A DNA stretch of 64,000 bases from Scolanthus callimorphus. Lineage: Eukaryota; Cnidaria; Anthozoa; Actiniaria; Edwardsiidae. Positions 35,761 through 48,089 of the stretch are shown here, piece after piece. Positions within the stretch are counted from its first letter, which is position 1; the number at the start of each line of letters is the position of its first letter. The position numbers were made by a program, and so were the translations under genes. Under the pieces are notes generated by a model, which worked only from the letters and a program-made list of their open reading frames with translations, made no database searches and was not told the DNA's origin. The stretch covers positions 19,331,073 through 19,395,072 of the forward strand of contig CM066912.1 in NCBI GenBank assembly GCA_033964015.1, written 5' to 3'.

Positions 35761-36586
35761 ACGAGCTAGGGTCACAATGTCGTGGACTGTATATCACACA
35801 AGGAAAATTTTGACTGTCGATTACGGCGATGATGCTATTTTACGAAAATTCACATTCCGCCGCTTTACTGACGACAATTGAGCAAGTTACAAATAAAGAA
35901 TATTCGTCAGTGTGCGTTTTATCGATATTAAACGTTTTTATGCGAAACTGTCGAAGTTTTGATAAAATTTAAGCAAATTAAAGGGCACTTCCGGTTTCAG
36001 CCTCGTTTTCATGTAGCACGCAGAGAGCCTCTCCGCCAAAAGCTGCAAAACGGAGTGTTGCCGTGCTGGGATTTTTTGGGACTTTTAGTATGTTCTTCTA
36101 GACGTTAATTCTAACAGGTTTCTGAAGAGAAAGCTTTTGTGGGAATTAGTTCCAGGTCCAACCATAAAATGCCTGGACTAAATCCCGGTAAGTTTACGGA
36201 AACCTTGGAACTGCAAAGCGAGAACTTTTCGAGGCAAAACGAGACAGGCTAGAAAATGGTTAGTTTTGAAGGAAAAAGAGGTAAGTTTTCGGTAATTAAT
36301 AAACTTGGCAGAGTCCAGTTGAATAACTAAGCTTTACCTAGAGTGAAAAATTTCAGGAAAACAAATCAATTTTCGACCTTATTTTAAAACTTCAAAATGC
36401 TTCCCGTTAATTAACGGGAGGTCAAGAGCTCCCGTAAAAAATCGGCCGATTTAACGGGAACTTTTACGATTTCGCAAATAACGGGAGGTTTGAGAAACAG
36501 TCAAAATATATCGGGAGGTGTTAACGGGTAGGTTTACGGGTCCGATAAGTTACCGGGCGTTTTGAGAAACGGCCCCCTGATGTCTT

Positions 36587-37600
36587 CTTTCGAATATGAA
36601 ACAGATGTTTTCTCGGGTTTTCTCTAGTGGATTACCAGCAGAATACGCACCAAATCGGGGTGACAAAAAGGGGGTGAAGAAAACTTGAGAAAACTTGCGA
36701 CGACTGCAGGTCTCTTTACCTGTAGATGATACGGGAAAACTCTAAGAAAACCCGGTGTCTTCTCTCGAATCTGAAACAGATGTTTTCTCGGGTTTTCTCT
36801 AGTGGATTACCAGCAGAATACGCACCAAATCGGGGTGACAAAAAGGGGATGAGTAAAACTTGAGAAAACTTGCAACGACTGCAGGTCTCTTTACCTGTAG
36901 ATGATACGGTAAAACTCTAAGAAAAAAACTCTAAGGTGTCTTCTCTCGAATCTGAAACAGATGTTTTCTCGGGTTTTCTCTAGTAGATTACCAGCAGATT
37001 ACGCACCAAATCGGGGTGACAAAAAGGGGTGAGGAAAACTTGAGAAAACTTGCGACGACAACAGGTTTTTTACCTGTAGATGACACGGGAAAACTCTAAG
37101 AAAACCTGGTGTCTTCTCTCGAATGTGAAACAGATTTTTTCTCGGGTTTTCTCCAGTGGATTACCAGCAGAATACGCACCAAATCGGGGTGACAAAGAGG
37201 GGGTGAGGAAAACTTGAGAAAACTTGCGACGACTGCAGGTCTCTTTACCTGTAGATGATACGGTAAAACTCTAAGAAAACCCGGTGTCTTCTCTCGAATC
37301 TGAAACAGATGTTTTCTCGGGTTTTCTCTAGTGGATTACCAGCAGAATACGCACCAAATCGGGGTGACAAAAAGGGGGTGAGTAAAACTCGAGAAAACTT
37401 GCGACGACTGCAGGTCTCTTCACCTGTAGATGATACGGTAAAACTCTAAGAAAACCTGGTGTCTTCTCTTGAATGTGAAACATATGTTTTCTCGGGTTTT
37501 CTCTAGTGGATTACCAGCAGAATACGCACCAAATCGGGGTGACAAAAAGGGGGTGAGGAAAACTTGACAAAACCTGCGACGACTGCAGGTAGCAGTATCA
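36587..37600. repeat. ~177-bp satellite array, about six units
   Basis: The phrase CACCAAATCGGGGTGACAAA recurs at about 36648, 36825, 37004, 37178, 37354 and 37530, spacing 174-179 bp. Units differ at a few positions each. Short frames coding FGAYSAGNP are artefacts of this repeat. Confidence 0.9.
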
Positions 37601-38278
37601 TCTAGTATCATCTTAACTTGAAGATGTAGAAGCCATGATAATTCCAGTTGCAAGTTGAAGTAGAATTTTGAAGTCCCTCTTGAAGTTCGTTACCTTTACT
37701 CGCAAGAAGATACATCACCTCGAGATCACGTTGTAACCAAGCCTAGTAGTACTGGTCACGTGTTTCGTAGGAGTGGTAGCAATCGAAGTATTACTATACA
37801 CCATTTATGGGTATACAAAGGGTATACAAAGTTTTAAGTAATATTTTTATTATAGTTTCCAGGTACGTCCGCTATTAAGCTTTATTTATATAAAACTGGC
37901 CACCGCTAAAAGTAAACGACGGAAAGCAGTTAAACTTACCGGGGTTTGAAGCCATGCCATTAGCAAACTCTTAGTCATCGATCAGTCTCACTTGCAAAAA
38001 TACCAGAATCATTGACAAAACAGTCACAATAGAAATATCAAAAGTTTTTCAAGGTATAAAAGCATGCCCGTCCCGACGGCTCGGAACGCAAAAACAAAAA
38101 ACTATTTGTAAAAGGCCTGGAGAACAAGCAGAGCAATGGCGGTTATCTAGTATACTGTAAAATGTGCGAATGCAGTGTTGCTACACCACCTGACCACGCG
38201 ATCGAAAACTTGGATTCTATTGGGTCGGTGAGTTCGGTACGCTCCAAACAAAGACAGCCAATCACAGACCAGCTTTAA
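37601..38278. other. no gene recognised
   Basis: Mixed AT-rich sequence with a short direct repeat (GGGTATACAAAG, 37807-37828). TTAA at 38275-38278 is the left target site of the next element. Confidence 0.4.
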
Positions 38279-40983
38279 GAGCGGTCGTCAGTAAATATCG
38301 CCCGGTTCGCGAAATTCGAGAATTTGAAAAATCCCCCAAATTTTGCTATAACGTAGTACGAGTTGACCTTTAACTACGGTGAAAGTTTTAGCTTGATCTG
38401 TTAAATATGTAGCGTGAACGAGCACTCGATCGGACACCCGGTTGACCCCCGTTTCGAGATAAAATTTCATGTCATTTCAAGGCACCTGAAATCACACTAA
38501 AATCGCCAACTTTGCATTCTATCCAACCTAAAGCGGATCGAAACAGAAAAAATAAACATTCCTTGGCAATCTGAGTGCAAATTCAAAGATTTTGATTGAA
38601 AATAAAATATTTTGCGGAATTTTAATTATTTTTGGGTTTCGAGACCGCTATTTCGAAGGTCAAATTAGTTGGCTTATATCTCCCATGTTACGGGAAAATC
38701 CACTAATTCTACACATAACTTGACCAAACATGTCTTCTACTTTATATCTATCAAATAAAATCCTGGCGATTTTGCGATTTTCAATCGCTGTGAACGCCAT
38801 TTGTATTAGCTGTTTGAGGCAATTATTCGTGACAATTTACATTCGCACTACCGACCCAAGCGGGACAAGAAAGCTAAAATTTGCAATCACAATGACATAT
38901 AAATCAATAAAACACATTTATTTTTAGTTCACTTACAGTGTCGTAGCTTCCTTAATTTCGGCGTTGGGAGAATAATATTCCAGGATTCTGTGGCGGCGAT
39001 GTGCATTTTTGCAGCAACAACAACAAACTGGACTCGAAGATTACATAAATTCGGCTAGAAATCTTATTTTTTTCCTGATATTTCACCCATCACAAATTAA
39101 AGTAGGAGTACTAATGAAATGTCTTGTGAGAATAATGTTTTCAGGCCGATCGAACCCCAAAACGAGTAGAACGAACACTGCGAGTGCCAAGTTATCCAAA
39201 ACAACACGAGGTTGATAACACACGTGCAAGTTGCGTGACAACGCCAGAAATGCCAAAGACGCCCGTGGGGAGGTGGGGGATTTTAAAATATTTTGTACGG
39301 AGATGCTCCGGCCGCACGCACTCTGGACCCTCTTATGTATAGTAAAATTAGGAAATAGGTATCCCTTTCTTATGTGCGAATTCACTTAACACTTAGCGTG
39401 CTATTGGAACTTTTTCTATGCGCAATAACACAAAAAAGCCTAACCCTTTTCATATAGAATCTAGGGCTTTGATACCCTAAGTGAAATTCACAAAATCCTT
39501 TTACATAGTGCCATTCGCAAAATCGCTACCCTTTTATATAATTTGAGCTTCAAAACACTACCCCTTTCATTTGAAGCATCCCCGTAGAGTAAATCACCTC
39601 CATCCCCCAGACCCCCAAGGTGGGTCCTTCTTTCACGCTCAATCCGCGACACCGTTTTATTCATGATATAAATTCTACAGCATACACATGTTGTATCAGA
39701 TGCTCTCAGAGACCGGCACAATAACGTACAACAATATCGATGGGCAAATTTCTGTGCGCACACTCTAGCAGTCTAGTGGTTTAGGTGCGACTTGCTCCTT
39801 AGTTGCTTAGCCTGCTGCTATGCTAGCTAGTATCTATTTGGTCCAACATGATTGAATCATGATAGAATGTACTAAACGCTGGCATATTTTGATCTAGTAT
39901 CGGATCTATGCTTTGTTTGTTTCTCCTTCTGCACACATTACAAAAACTCAGGGTGGGTACTCGCAGCCTAGCTATGCAGGGGCAGTTCCGCGACGGAGCT
40001 CCAGATCGCAGCTCCCTCCCCACCAAAAAACGACAGCAACTACTCAAATGCATAAAATAATTTACCACTCCCCAAAATGCCTGCTAACAGAGATTTCCTA
40101 CTAAAAACAAACTGAAATCGAATCAAACACACTCTTGAATGCACTCATTGGACCTACATATTCGGCTTAGGCATTTTGTTTTACCATTTCAGATCAGAAT
40201 AGTTTTATTGAAAGATTATGCAATCCGCACCTGATCGCAACAAAATATATTGCAGACAAAAATACCTAGGATGTAACTCGTACCCCCCAAAAGGACAGGA
40301 TTCCCACGTCATTCCATCATTGGCATTAGGTAACACTGGCGAGTGTTGTTGTCCTGGCGTTTGTCATGCAACTCACTTGTGATGGGTAAAATAGCGGGAG
40401 GAAAAATAGATTTCTAGCGGAATTGATGTAATCTTCGTGTCCAGTTTGTTGTTGTTGCTGCAAAAATGCTCATCGACTGAAAATCGCAAAATCCCCGGGA
40501 CTTTATTTGATAGATATAAAGTAGAAGACATGTTTTGGTCAAGTTATGTGTAGAACTAGTGAATTTTCCCGTAAAATGGGAGATATAAGCCAACTAATTT
40601 GACCTTCGAAATAGCGGTCGCGAAACCCAAAAATAATTAAAATTCCGCAAAATATTCTATTTTGACTCAAAATCTTTGAAATTGCACTCAGATTGCCAAG
40701 GAATGTTTATTCTTTCTGTTTCGATCGCTGTAAGTTGGATAGAATGCGTAGTTTGCGATTTTTAGTGTGATTTCAGGTGCCTTGAAATGACATCAAATTT
40801 GATCTCGAAACGGGGGTCAACCGGGTGATCCGATATAGTGCTCGTTCACGCTACATATTTATCAGATCAAGCTAAAACTTTCACCGTAGTCAGAGGTCAA
40901 CCAGTACTACATTATAGCAAAATTTGGGGGATTTTTCAATTCTCGAATTTCGCGACCCGGGCGATATTTACTGACAACCGCTC
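38279..40983. mobile_element. 2.7-kb TTAA-flanked foldback element
   Basis: TTAA (38275-38278) and TTAA (40984-40987) enclose ends GAGCGGTCGTCAGTAAATAT and its inverse ATATTTACTGACAACCGCTC. The inverted arms extend ~0.65-0.95 kb each (to about 39250 and from about 40335), ~85-90% identical by eye. The unique centre (39260-40330) has no recognisable gene. Probably non-autonomous and moved by a TTAA-specific transposase. Confidence 0.8.
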
Positions 40984-41019
40984 TTAAGCAACTACATCTT
41001 AACTAATATATATATTTAG

Positions 41020-42005
41020 CCACTGGATAAAAGCGGAGCTCCCGGTTACATATTTTTCTGTTAACGAGGCAATACGGTTGCCAATGTACATAGATAGTCT
41101 TGCACCTTGATACCACGCGACTAGCACTTGCACCCCTCTTGCCACTTTGATAATTTTATCCAAGTTTGGTTGTGTGAGGCTCATCCCTTCCCGAGATGTT
41201 CCTTTTTTCCTGTGATGACGTCATCGATGACGTCATACCACGTGACCAAGCAGTTGCACCCCCCTTGCCACGTAGACAACTTCACCAAAGTTTGGTTCTC
41301 TAAGGTTCATCCCTTTCCCGAGATATTTTCCTTTTTCCTATGATGACGTCATCGATGACGACATATCACGTGACCATGCAGTTGCATCCCTCTTGCCACT
41401 TAGACAACTTCACCCAAGTTTGGTTGTCCGAGGTTCATCCCTTCCCGATGTGTTCCTTTTTCCTATGATGACGTCATTAATGACGTCATACCACGTGGCC
41501 ATGCAGTTGTACCCCTCCTGCCACTTAGACAACTTCACCCAAGTTTGGTTGACAAAGGTTCATCATTTCCGGAGATATGTTCTTTTTCTGCTATGATGAC
41601 GTCATCAATGACGTCACGTCACGTGATCATGTTGCAGCACCCCCTGGTAGCACAGAGACAATATCCCAAGTTTGGTTGTCCTAGCATGTTGCCTTCAAGA
41701 GGAATACATTTTTCTCAGTATACCACAGGGCTCCCATGAATTTCCGCGGACGGACAGACGCCGGACGGACGTACGCTATACCTTTTATACAAGGAAGAAA
41801 CAAAAAAATCATATCTCAACAAGAGAACCATTTATGGCAACCAAATTTCAACGCCCTCATCGTTTGACTCGGCGCCGTCAATAACGTGAGCAGAATGAGC
41901 GAGAAAGACCGTGACGTTTGAAGATCAACTCCATAGTTATGCCTAGGCGTTATTTCCTTAGATATGGTGCTCCGCTTGCGCGGGCCTTTGCGAGGAGCTC
42001 TCCTA
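41020..42005. mobile_element. second CRE-palindrome minisatellite element, reverse orientation
   Basis: It opens TATATATTTAGCCACTGGAT...AAGCGGAGCTCCCGGTTACA, the inverse of the end at 24690-24730, and closes with CGGACGGACAGACG, CGCTTGCGCGGGCC and GGAGCTC. Between 41100 and 41640 four to five ~125-128-bp units each hold TGATGACGTCATCGATGACG and CACGTGAC. Units are more diverged than at 23.4-24.5 kb. Confidence 0.75.
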
Positions 42006-42596
42006 AAACAAGCGCTTTAATGGCAGCTTCTCCCTTCGCTATGTTTAAAAACCCTGAGAGTGATATTTATCATATCCACGGTGACAGCTACAATCCGCGC
42101 CAAAACTAGTTGACACACACACACGCCATTTAGTTTCTGTGAGGAGAATATGAAGGAGTTAAGGACAGCTGCCAGAGACACGAAACGCGTTCGTGGGGGC
42201 TTACATGTACTTGTTACAGCCTGAAGAGGGGGAGAAAACAAAAGTGTCTATACCTTACATTAAGGTATCAGGAACCCTTTTGGTTGCCATATTTTCAGAA
42301 ATTCACTATGCTTTTGGAATACAAGGAAACCTAAGCAAACTATATATATTCTGAAAGTTAAAGAACTGAATTTTCATGAAATTGCATTTTTAATAATCAT
42401 TAATAAATCCCTAATATTTTTGTTATTTATTATTGCTAAAAACTAAACTATTATTGCTAAAACTATCAATAAATTATTGCAATCATTAGACTTTCATCCA
42501 TCGTTATTAGAAATCTGCCATTAAACGAATCTCCTCCTTCTAAGCTTTCAGAAAATATATAGTTGATAGTTGATCCTTAACCTTAACGTGTACCTT

Positions 42597-42938
42597 TTAG
42601 ATCAGCTGATTCTTGAATGGAGGTGTAGTACCATTGAAGGGTATTTGAATCTCTTCGTCTACAGTATAGATGATATGAGCGGAAGACTTTGCTTTTACAT
42701 CCTTAGGATATACTGCCACCTCTGAGGTTGATGGAGCGATGATAGTCGGATAACGACTTGGCATTCTTCCAAGTCCTAGGCAATCTGAGCCTTGGTAAAA
42801 CTTATCCATTGTTAGGATCCTGACTATAACAACTTCAGCAGTGAGAAAATCCTTCAATGCTTTATCTTTGTTGAAGTTTGTCAGTGGAATGTCAGTCAAC
42901 CCATGGCTTATCATCCTTTCTTCAATCGTGTCTCTCAT
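42597..42938 (-). CDS. hypothetical protein, 113 residues
   Basis: An open frame starting MRDTIEERMISHG with well-mixed composition (KDFLTAEVVIVRILTMDKF, IYTVDEEIQIPFNG). A splice acceptor (TTTTACAG) lies ~40 bases before the ATG, so it may be the second exon of a small gene or a transposon remnant. No family recognised. Confidence 0.35.
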   Translation of the reverse strand: MRDTIEERMISHGLTDIPLTNFNKDKALKDFLTAEVVIVRILTMDKFYQGSDCLGLGRMPSRYPTIIAPSTSEVAVYPKDVKAKSSAHIIYTVDEEIQIPFNGTTPPFKNQLI

Positions 42939-43350
42939 TATTTGTCAAATCAATTGCACTCTGTTTTGTAGCCTGTAAAATCACAAACATTAATAGATTT
43001 GGGCAAGCAGAGCTCTGAATATTTTGAACCATTGAAGGTAAGTAAGATTTGTTCTTTGTTCTAAGGATTGAGGAACCGGGTCTACATATATCTTGTCCCC
43101 TTGATCTTTTTACGTAAAAATTCCTTCTCAAATTATTATTATTAAATATATTATTTTCTGCTTTTGATGATGTCATCAATGATGTCATTAATTGCGTGCA
43201 GCCTGATCATGCTTCTTCTTCTTCTTCTGTTAAACTCCCCTCCTTCACATTTGAAGATTTTTGGGAGATTTAAAAACATAAATAAACAAAGCAAATAAAT
43301 AAGAAATAAACATAATAAAGTTTGGTGTAATCAAGCTACACTATTTTGGT
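42939..43350. other. no gene recognised; decayed minisatellite-like DNA
   Basis: Holds TGATGATGTCATCAATGATG at 43162, a decayed form of the CRE palindrome, a (CTT)n run at 43212-43228 and AT-rich filler. Confidence 0.4.
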
Positions 43351-43642
43351 GTAATCAAGTTTGGTGTAATCAAGCTACGCTATGTTACACTCCCTTGCCT
43401 CATAGACAACTTTGACCAAGATTGATCCTTCCTAATGGTGACATCATCTCTCATGACCATCATGTTGCACCTCTCTTAATTGGCCAATTTCGGACCGTAA
43501 TCAAGTTTGGTGTAATCAAGCTACGCTATGTTACACTCCCTTGCCTCATAGACAACTTTGACCAAGATTGATCCTTCCTAATGGTGACATCATCTCTCAT
43601 GACCATCATGTTGCACCTCTCTTAATTGGCCAATTTCGGACC
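43351..43642. repeat. 146-bp exact tandem duplication
   Basis: 43351-43496 is repeated without visible change at 43497-43642 (begins GTAATCAAGTTTGGTGTAAT). The content (TTTGACCAAGATTGATCC, CATGACCATCATG) resembles decayed units of the neighbouring CRE-type minisatellite. Confidence 0.9.
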
Positions 43643-44038
43643 GTTTCAGAGTGTTTCCTTTTTGAGATATTTAAAACTTTCCTTGCCTCCTAGCCAACTT
43701 TGACCAAGTTTTGGTCCTTCTACAGTGTTTCATATTTGAGATATGATTTTTCTAGTTTTGATCTTTCCTCCTGTCTCCTAGTGAACTTTGACCAAGTTTG
43801 GTCCCTTCAATGTGTTTACTTATTGCGACCTGAAGTTTTCTAGTTTTGATGACGTTGTCGATAATGTCATACCAGTTGAGCAAAGTCTTAGGTCACACCT
43901 GATAACGCCATCACTCATGACCATCAAAAGCTCTCACTGCTACTAATGACATCATGGAAAATAATATAGGTAAATTCTGGGAGTCAAACCAAGTCTAAAG
44001 GAAGTTATTATTATTATTATGTTTGGTAACGCAACTGT

Positions 44039-44042
<4 letters not shown>

Positions 44043-44077
<35 letters not shown>

Positions 44078-44155
44078 ATTTACAATGGCGAGCCGTTAGG
44101 CGAGCCATTGTAAAGCCCATACAGATCGGACGCGAATATTTTATCCTACTTGTGA
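44043..44155. mobile_element. 110-bp hairpin MITE
   Basis: GATCTGTATGGGC(A)TTTACAATGGC and GCCATTGTAAAGCCCATACAGATC are near-perfect inverses around a 14-base loop; outer arms AGTAGATAAAATAT / ATATTTTATCCTACT extend the stem. The copy could fold almost completely. Confidence 0.75.
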
Positions 44156-45621
44156 AATGGAACAATAAGTGGAATGCACTATTACTTTTTAGCCCTCAAA
44201 CAATTGAACACTATGAACAATTCAGCACTGTGAACAATTAAATTGTAATAACTGAGCTTAGTTTGCCCAATACGATCGGACGTAATGTTTATTATCAAAC
44301 ACGGTGGTCCCATCGGGAGTAAATGACCATTAGACAGAGTTTGTTGTGAGTTTTAGTTCTAAGCTGCGAACGGCTGGGTAAGCATTTCTCGGTTCCCGGT
44401 AGCGTGTGCTATTAACAGCCATTTCAGTGAGACAGGAGGAGAGAACATTCTGGACAAAACAGGCAAGAGGTAAATGATTATATAAAGCTTCAATTTAGGT
44501 CTATATTTTGTATTTCCTAAATACTGAAAACAGTTTGACAGTAACAATGTTTTAACTCTTTTTCAAAACCTGGCGGCTTTCCGAAAAGTTCTAGACGCCG
44601 AGATGAAAGATGCGACCAAATATTGTGGCACAAGCTTATAAGCAGGAGACGGCGAGTATACCTATGCCAGATAACACTATAATTTTACAGCAACGTTAAA
44701 TTGTGTGCAAATTCCATAGCTCATTCATGTATTGACCGCTTGACATTTACGAGGTTATACTGGAAATATCCAGTTGTTAGACATAGTGTCATAGCGTAAA
44801 GTTGACGGGTAAATCAAATTTAATTCTATGTATGATGAAAATAAGTCCCATTGTGTTTTGCATTGTAATCAGTAGATATCTGTATCAAAAGTTAATGAAT
44901 ACTAATTAGTTGAGCAGGAGTCTGTATCAAAAGTTAATACTACTAGTTAATAATTCATTTACCCCTGCTTGATTTGTATCGGGGTTAACAGTGTATCCAT
45001 GTGACCCCTATTCTGAGATTTTGATTGGGTCACACCCTCATGAATTAGTAATGAATTTTACAATGAATTATACAGTTCACATGTGCAAGGGAGCCAAGGA
45101 ATTTTCATTTGCAAAGTTTACCTTTTCATTGATGGCCTTTAGCTCGATATCTGGAAGATCATCAACAGTTACTTTTGCTGATGATTTGGCAACTGGTGGA
45201 CATGTGTTCTATAACAGCTGATGATAGACCCACACAAATCCCTTGCCATCATGGCGCACACTCCAGGCACACTCTTTGAATGTAATTATACGCTGTAAAT
45301 GTGTCAGTATGTGCTGTAATTTTGCCATGGGACGCTGTGCTCTTGTTAACTACTTTCTGTCGTGTGGTCATGCGATGTTGTATACCGCTTCTTTCTTCAC
45401 TTAGATGTGTGGTGTGTTAAGAAATGTACGGTAAATTGATCTTTATATGCCGTACTATCGCTGTTGCGTGGACTTCCAGAGTTGTTCGGTACGGTAGTCA
45501 TTAGGTGGTGATTTGCAGGATCGTTTGGTCAGCGGATTTCAAACGTCGGTCAGCGGTTACACTTATTCTAACTATCCGCCATTATGGGTTGAGCGCAAGG
45601 TAATCAAAGTTTAACTGACAA
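44156..45621. other. no gene recognised
   Basis: AT-rich DNA. A short direct repeat (TCTGTATCAAAAGTTAAT) occurs at 44879 and 44920. The open frame at 44991-45221 has no domain and a hydrophobic bias. Confidence 0.4.
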
Positions 45622-46935
45622 AATGACAACAGTAATGTCTAATATTTTGAAAAAACTTGGCTTAGGCCATCTTTTTGATAAATTTGAATCAGAGCATATT
45701 ACTTCCGACGCTGTTGGACTACTGTCGGCATCTGAAATGAGCTCTCTTGGCATCCTGGAAGGCAAGACATGATGACACTGAGAATAGAATGTTCAAAGCA
45801 TGGTGTGTTTGTTCCAGTTAGGAGCTTTACAAGCTGGGGCGCCACAATTTGATATCCCTAAGGATACATTAGAACGTCACATTGAGGAGGGGTTCAAAGT
45901 GAAAGAAATTGCATCTATGTTATCAGTCTCAGAAAGAACTATTGATCGTCGCATGAGTTTGTTTTACCTCAGCACAATGTCGATTTAGGATATAAGTGAT
46001 GCTGAACTTGATCGTAAATTGACAACATTTCCAAGGAATTCCCCTTTCGTGGTGAAGGAATGCTCAAGCATATTCTTAGTCGGCAGAGGAACATTATAGT
46101 TCAAGACTTCGGGAGAGTATCCACAGAGAGCCAGGCGCGCCTCAAAAGAAGGGTATATGATGTTAAAGGGCCTAACAACCTCTGGCATATCGATACGAAC
46201 CATAAACTTGTTAGGTGGAATTTTGTAATAGTGGGTTGTATTGATGGCTATAGTTAATTGCTTGTCATGCTGTCTTGCAAAGAAAATACAAGGTGAAACA
46301 CTTTTAAGAACTTTTCTAACAGCTGTTGATTCGTATGGCATTCCAAGTAGAATAAGAAGAGATGAAGGACTAGAAAATGTCAAGATAGTGTATTATATGT
46401 TAGCAACAAGGGGAACTGACAGAGGAAGTGCAATAACTGGTAAAAGAGTACTCACAATCAAAGAATCGAAAGGTTTCGGCGAGATGTTTATGGTGGTGTT
46501 CTTGGGCTTTACCATCAATTATTCTATTTCATGGAAGACAAAGGAATTCTAGATCCCCTTGATCTTGTACACCTCTGTGCACTCCTCCTTGTATTTCTGC
46601 CAAAGATTGAAGAGAAGCTACGTATTTGGCAAGAGGCATGGTCCCGCCACAGGATGCGCACCACTACGTCTAGTCCTCTTCGGCTGTGGGTTTCTGGACA
46701 GCTTCAGAATCCAACCGGTCTATTAGAGATTCCTGCACAAACAATTCCAGATGATAATGGAATGGGGAGGGCAATATTTGATTCTCTTCAAATGCCAAAT
46801 AATATCACCAAAGCATGCAAGAAGGAATTAAGCAGGGAGATAAGCCCAACCTGGTCATCTTCCAAGTTTGGAATTGATGTATATCTAGAAGCTCTAAATG
46901 TTATCAACAGACATCAAAACTTTGCATTCCAGTAA
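45622..46935 (+). pseudogene. SAM domain plus integrase-core transposase-like pseudogene
   Basis: Read through several frame changes, the sequence codes a SAM-like helix bundle (MSNILKKLGLGHLFDKFESE), then LERHIEEGFKVKEIASMLSV with ERTIDRRMS (a helix-turn-helix), ARLKRRVYDVKGPNNLWHID, VIVGCIDGYS, SYGIPSRIRRDEGLENV and MLATRGTDRGSAITGK, and ends with RIWQEAWSRHRMRT and LWVSG. The LWHIDTN - GxIDGYSR - RxDxGxEN series is the D,D catalytic pattern of the integrase-core family common in cnidarians and fish. Stops or frameshifts near 45770, 45988, 46020, 46255 and 46540 make it non-functional; an insertion or deletion has also spoiled the segment after GSAITGK. Confidence 0.75.
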
Positions 46936-47744
46936 CATTAATAGAGATTTATTAAGAACAGTTATATCATTCAATCATACCACATAATATCTCTAGGGCT
47001 ATTGTATTTTTGTCTGTACTTCCTAGAGAAGAGTTTTGCGGGGGTATAGCAAAATGTTTTTTTCCGAAGAGGTGCATCCCAAAACAGGCTCTTTCCGTGG
47101 GTATTTCCGAGGGGGTAGATTAGTAATTTCCAAGGGAAATGATATTTTCCGTCTAAAAAATGGAATAACCCCTTTTGGACTGTAGTCTGTTTAGAATTTG
47201 CATTTGCAATATCTAGTGAAATACACTATCATATAGGCTATTGCTACTGATTTACTTGTCCTCTCCTGGGCCTGAGACGTAATGGTTACACAATCCATGG
47301 AAACCAAGACACTACAGTGTAAAGAAAATATATCTCTTTCATTACCACTACCAATTTATTATCAACTTCTATTAATCAAACTATCAAGAATATCAATCCA
47401 TATATCAAACAATCTTCAAATAAATATTGAATTTTAAACAACTTTTGAATCTGTAAAAAAAACTTATAGACAAAAATCTGCAATTATTGTTTTTTAGAAA
47501 CACCTTGTATAACCATGCTAAGTTTCCATTATCAACTTCTATTACTCTTATAGACAAAAATCTGCAATAAATCATTTTAATATAACATATTCAGGTCTTT
47601 CAAAAATATATTTCAATAATATGTGCAACAGATTATCAAATGAGACGGCACTTGCCTCTGATGTCTGGGTTCAACAATTACATCTTGTAAATTTTAACAT
47701 CTTCAAATTAATAAAAACACATGCGAGAGCTATCAAAAAATTCT
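46936..47744. other. no gene recognised
   Basis: AT-rich. A phrase TTATAGACAAAAATCTGCAA occurs at 47463 and 47549, a small internal duplication. Confidence 0.4.
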
Positions 47745-47815
47745 CTTTGGAATACTTGTTTGTGGGTTAACCAACAATAACATGTAGGGCAGATTATATA
47801 TTACCACAGCGAAAC

Positions 47816-47996
47816 AATAGGACATTTGCACTATTGCGTCATTTGACTACGACTACCAGAATCCTTTTCAGTTTTCTTTTATTATGCAGAAAAGCCGCTA
47901 TTGAAAATAATAGGCGGTAATTGCGCGAACAAAAGGGACAGCGCTAAGGTTTCTGGTAGTAGTAGTAAAATACGTCATAATGAAAATTTCCTATTG
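47816..47996. mobile_element. ~180-bp MITE in one copy of a host duplication
   Basis: The host sequence GCGAAACAAT...TGCCGATTAAACC is continuous in the neighbouring copy (GCGAAACAATTGCCAATTAAACC at 49967) but here is split by ~180 bp ending CATAATGAAAATTTCCTATT. A relative with the same end lies at 57777-57905. Confidence 0.65.
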
Positions 47997-48089
47997 CCGA
48001 TTAAACCAATTCTGAAAAGTAATTAGGTGTGACGACAAACTTCGCTGCTCAACTGAGAATTAATCATATCTGATTTCTTTTTGTCTTAA

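Larger units (their letters stand above)
32552..36586. mobile_element. 4-kb foldback element inserted in the satellite
   Basis: The ends are inverse copies: left GGGGCCCGTTTCTCAAAACG, right CGTTTTGAGAAACGGCCCCC. Similarity continues inward in patches for ~600 bp (for example GGAACTAATTCCCACAAAAG at 33074 against CTTTTGTGGGAATTAGTTCC at 36132). No transposase frame exists in 4 kb. The termini begin CAGGGG, as in hAT elements, but no 8-bp target duplication can be seen. Confidence 0.75.

Noticed and set aside
32552..36586. Assignment of the 4-kb foldback to hAT
   Set aside because: CAGGGG ends fit, but no 8-bp target duplication and no transposase were found, so the superfamily is left open.
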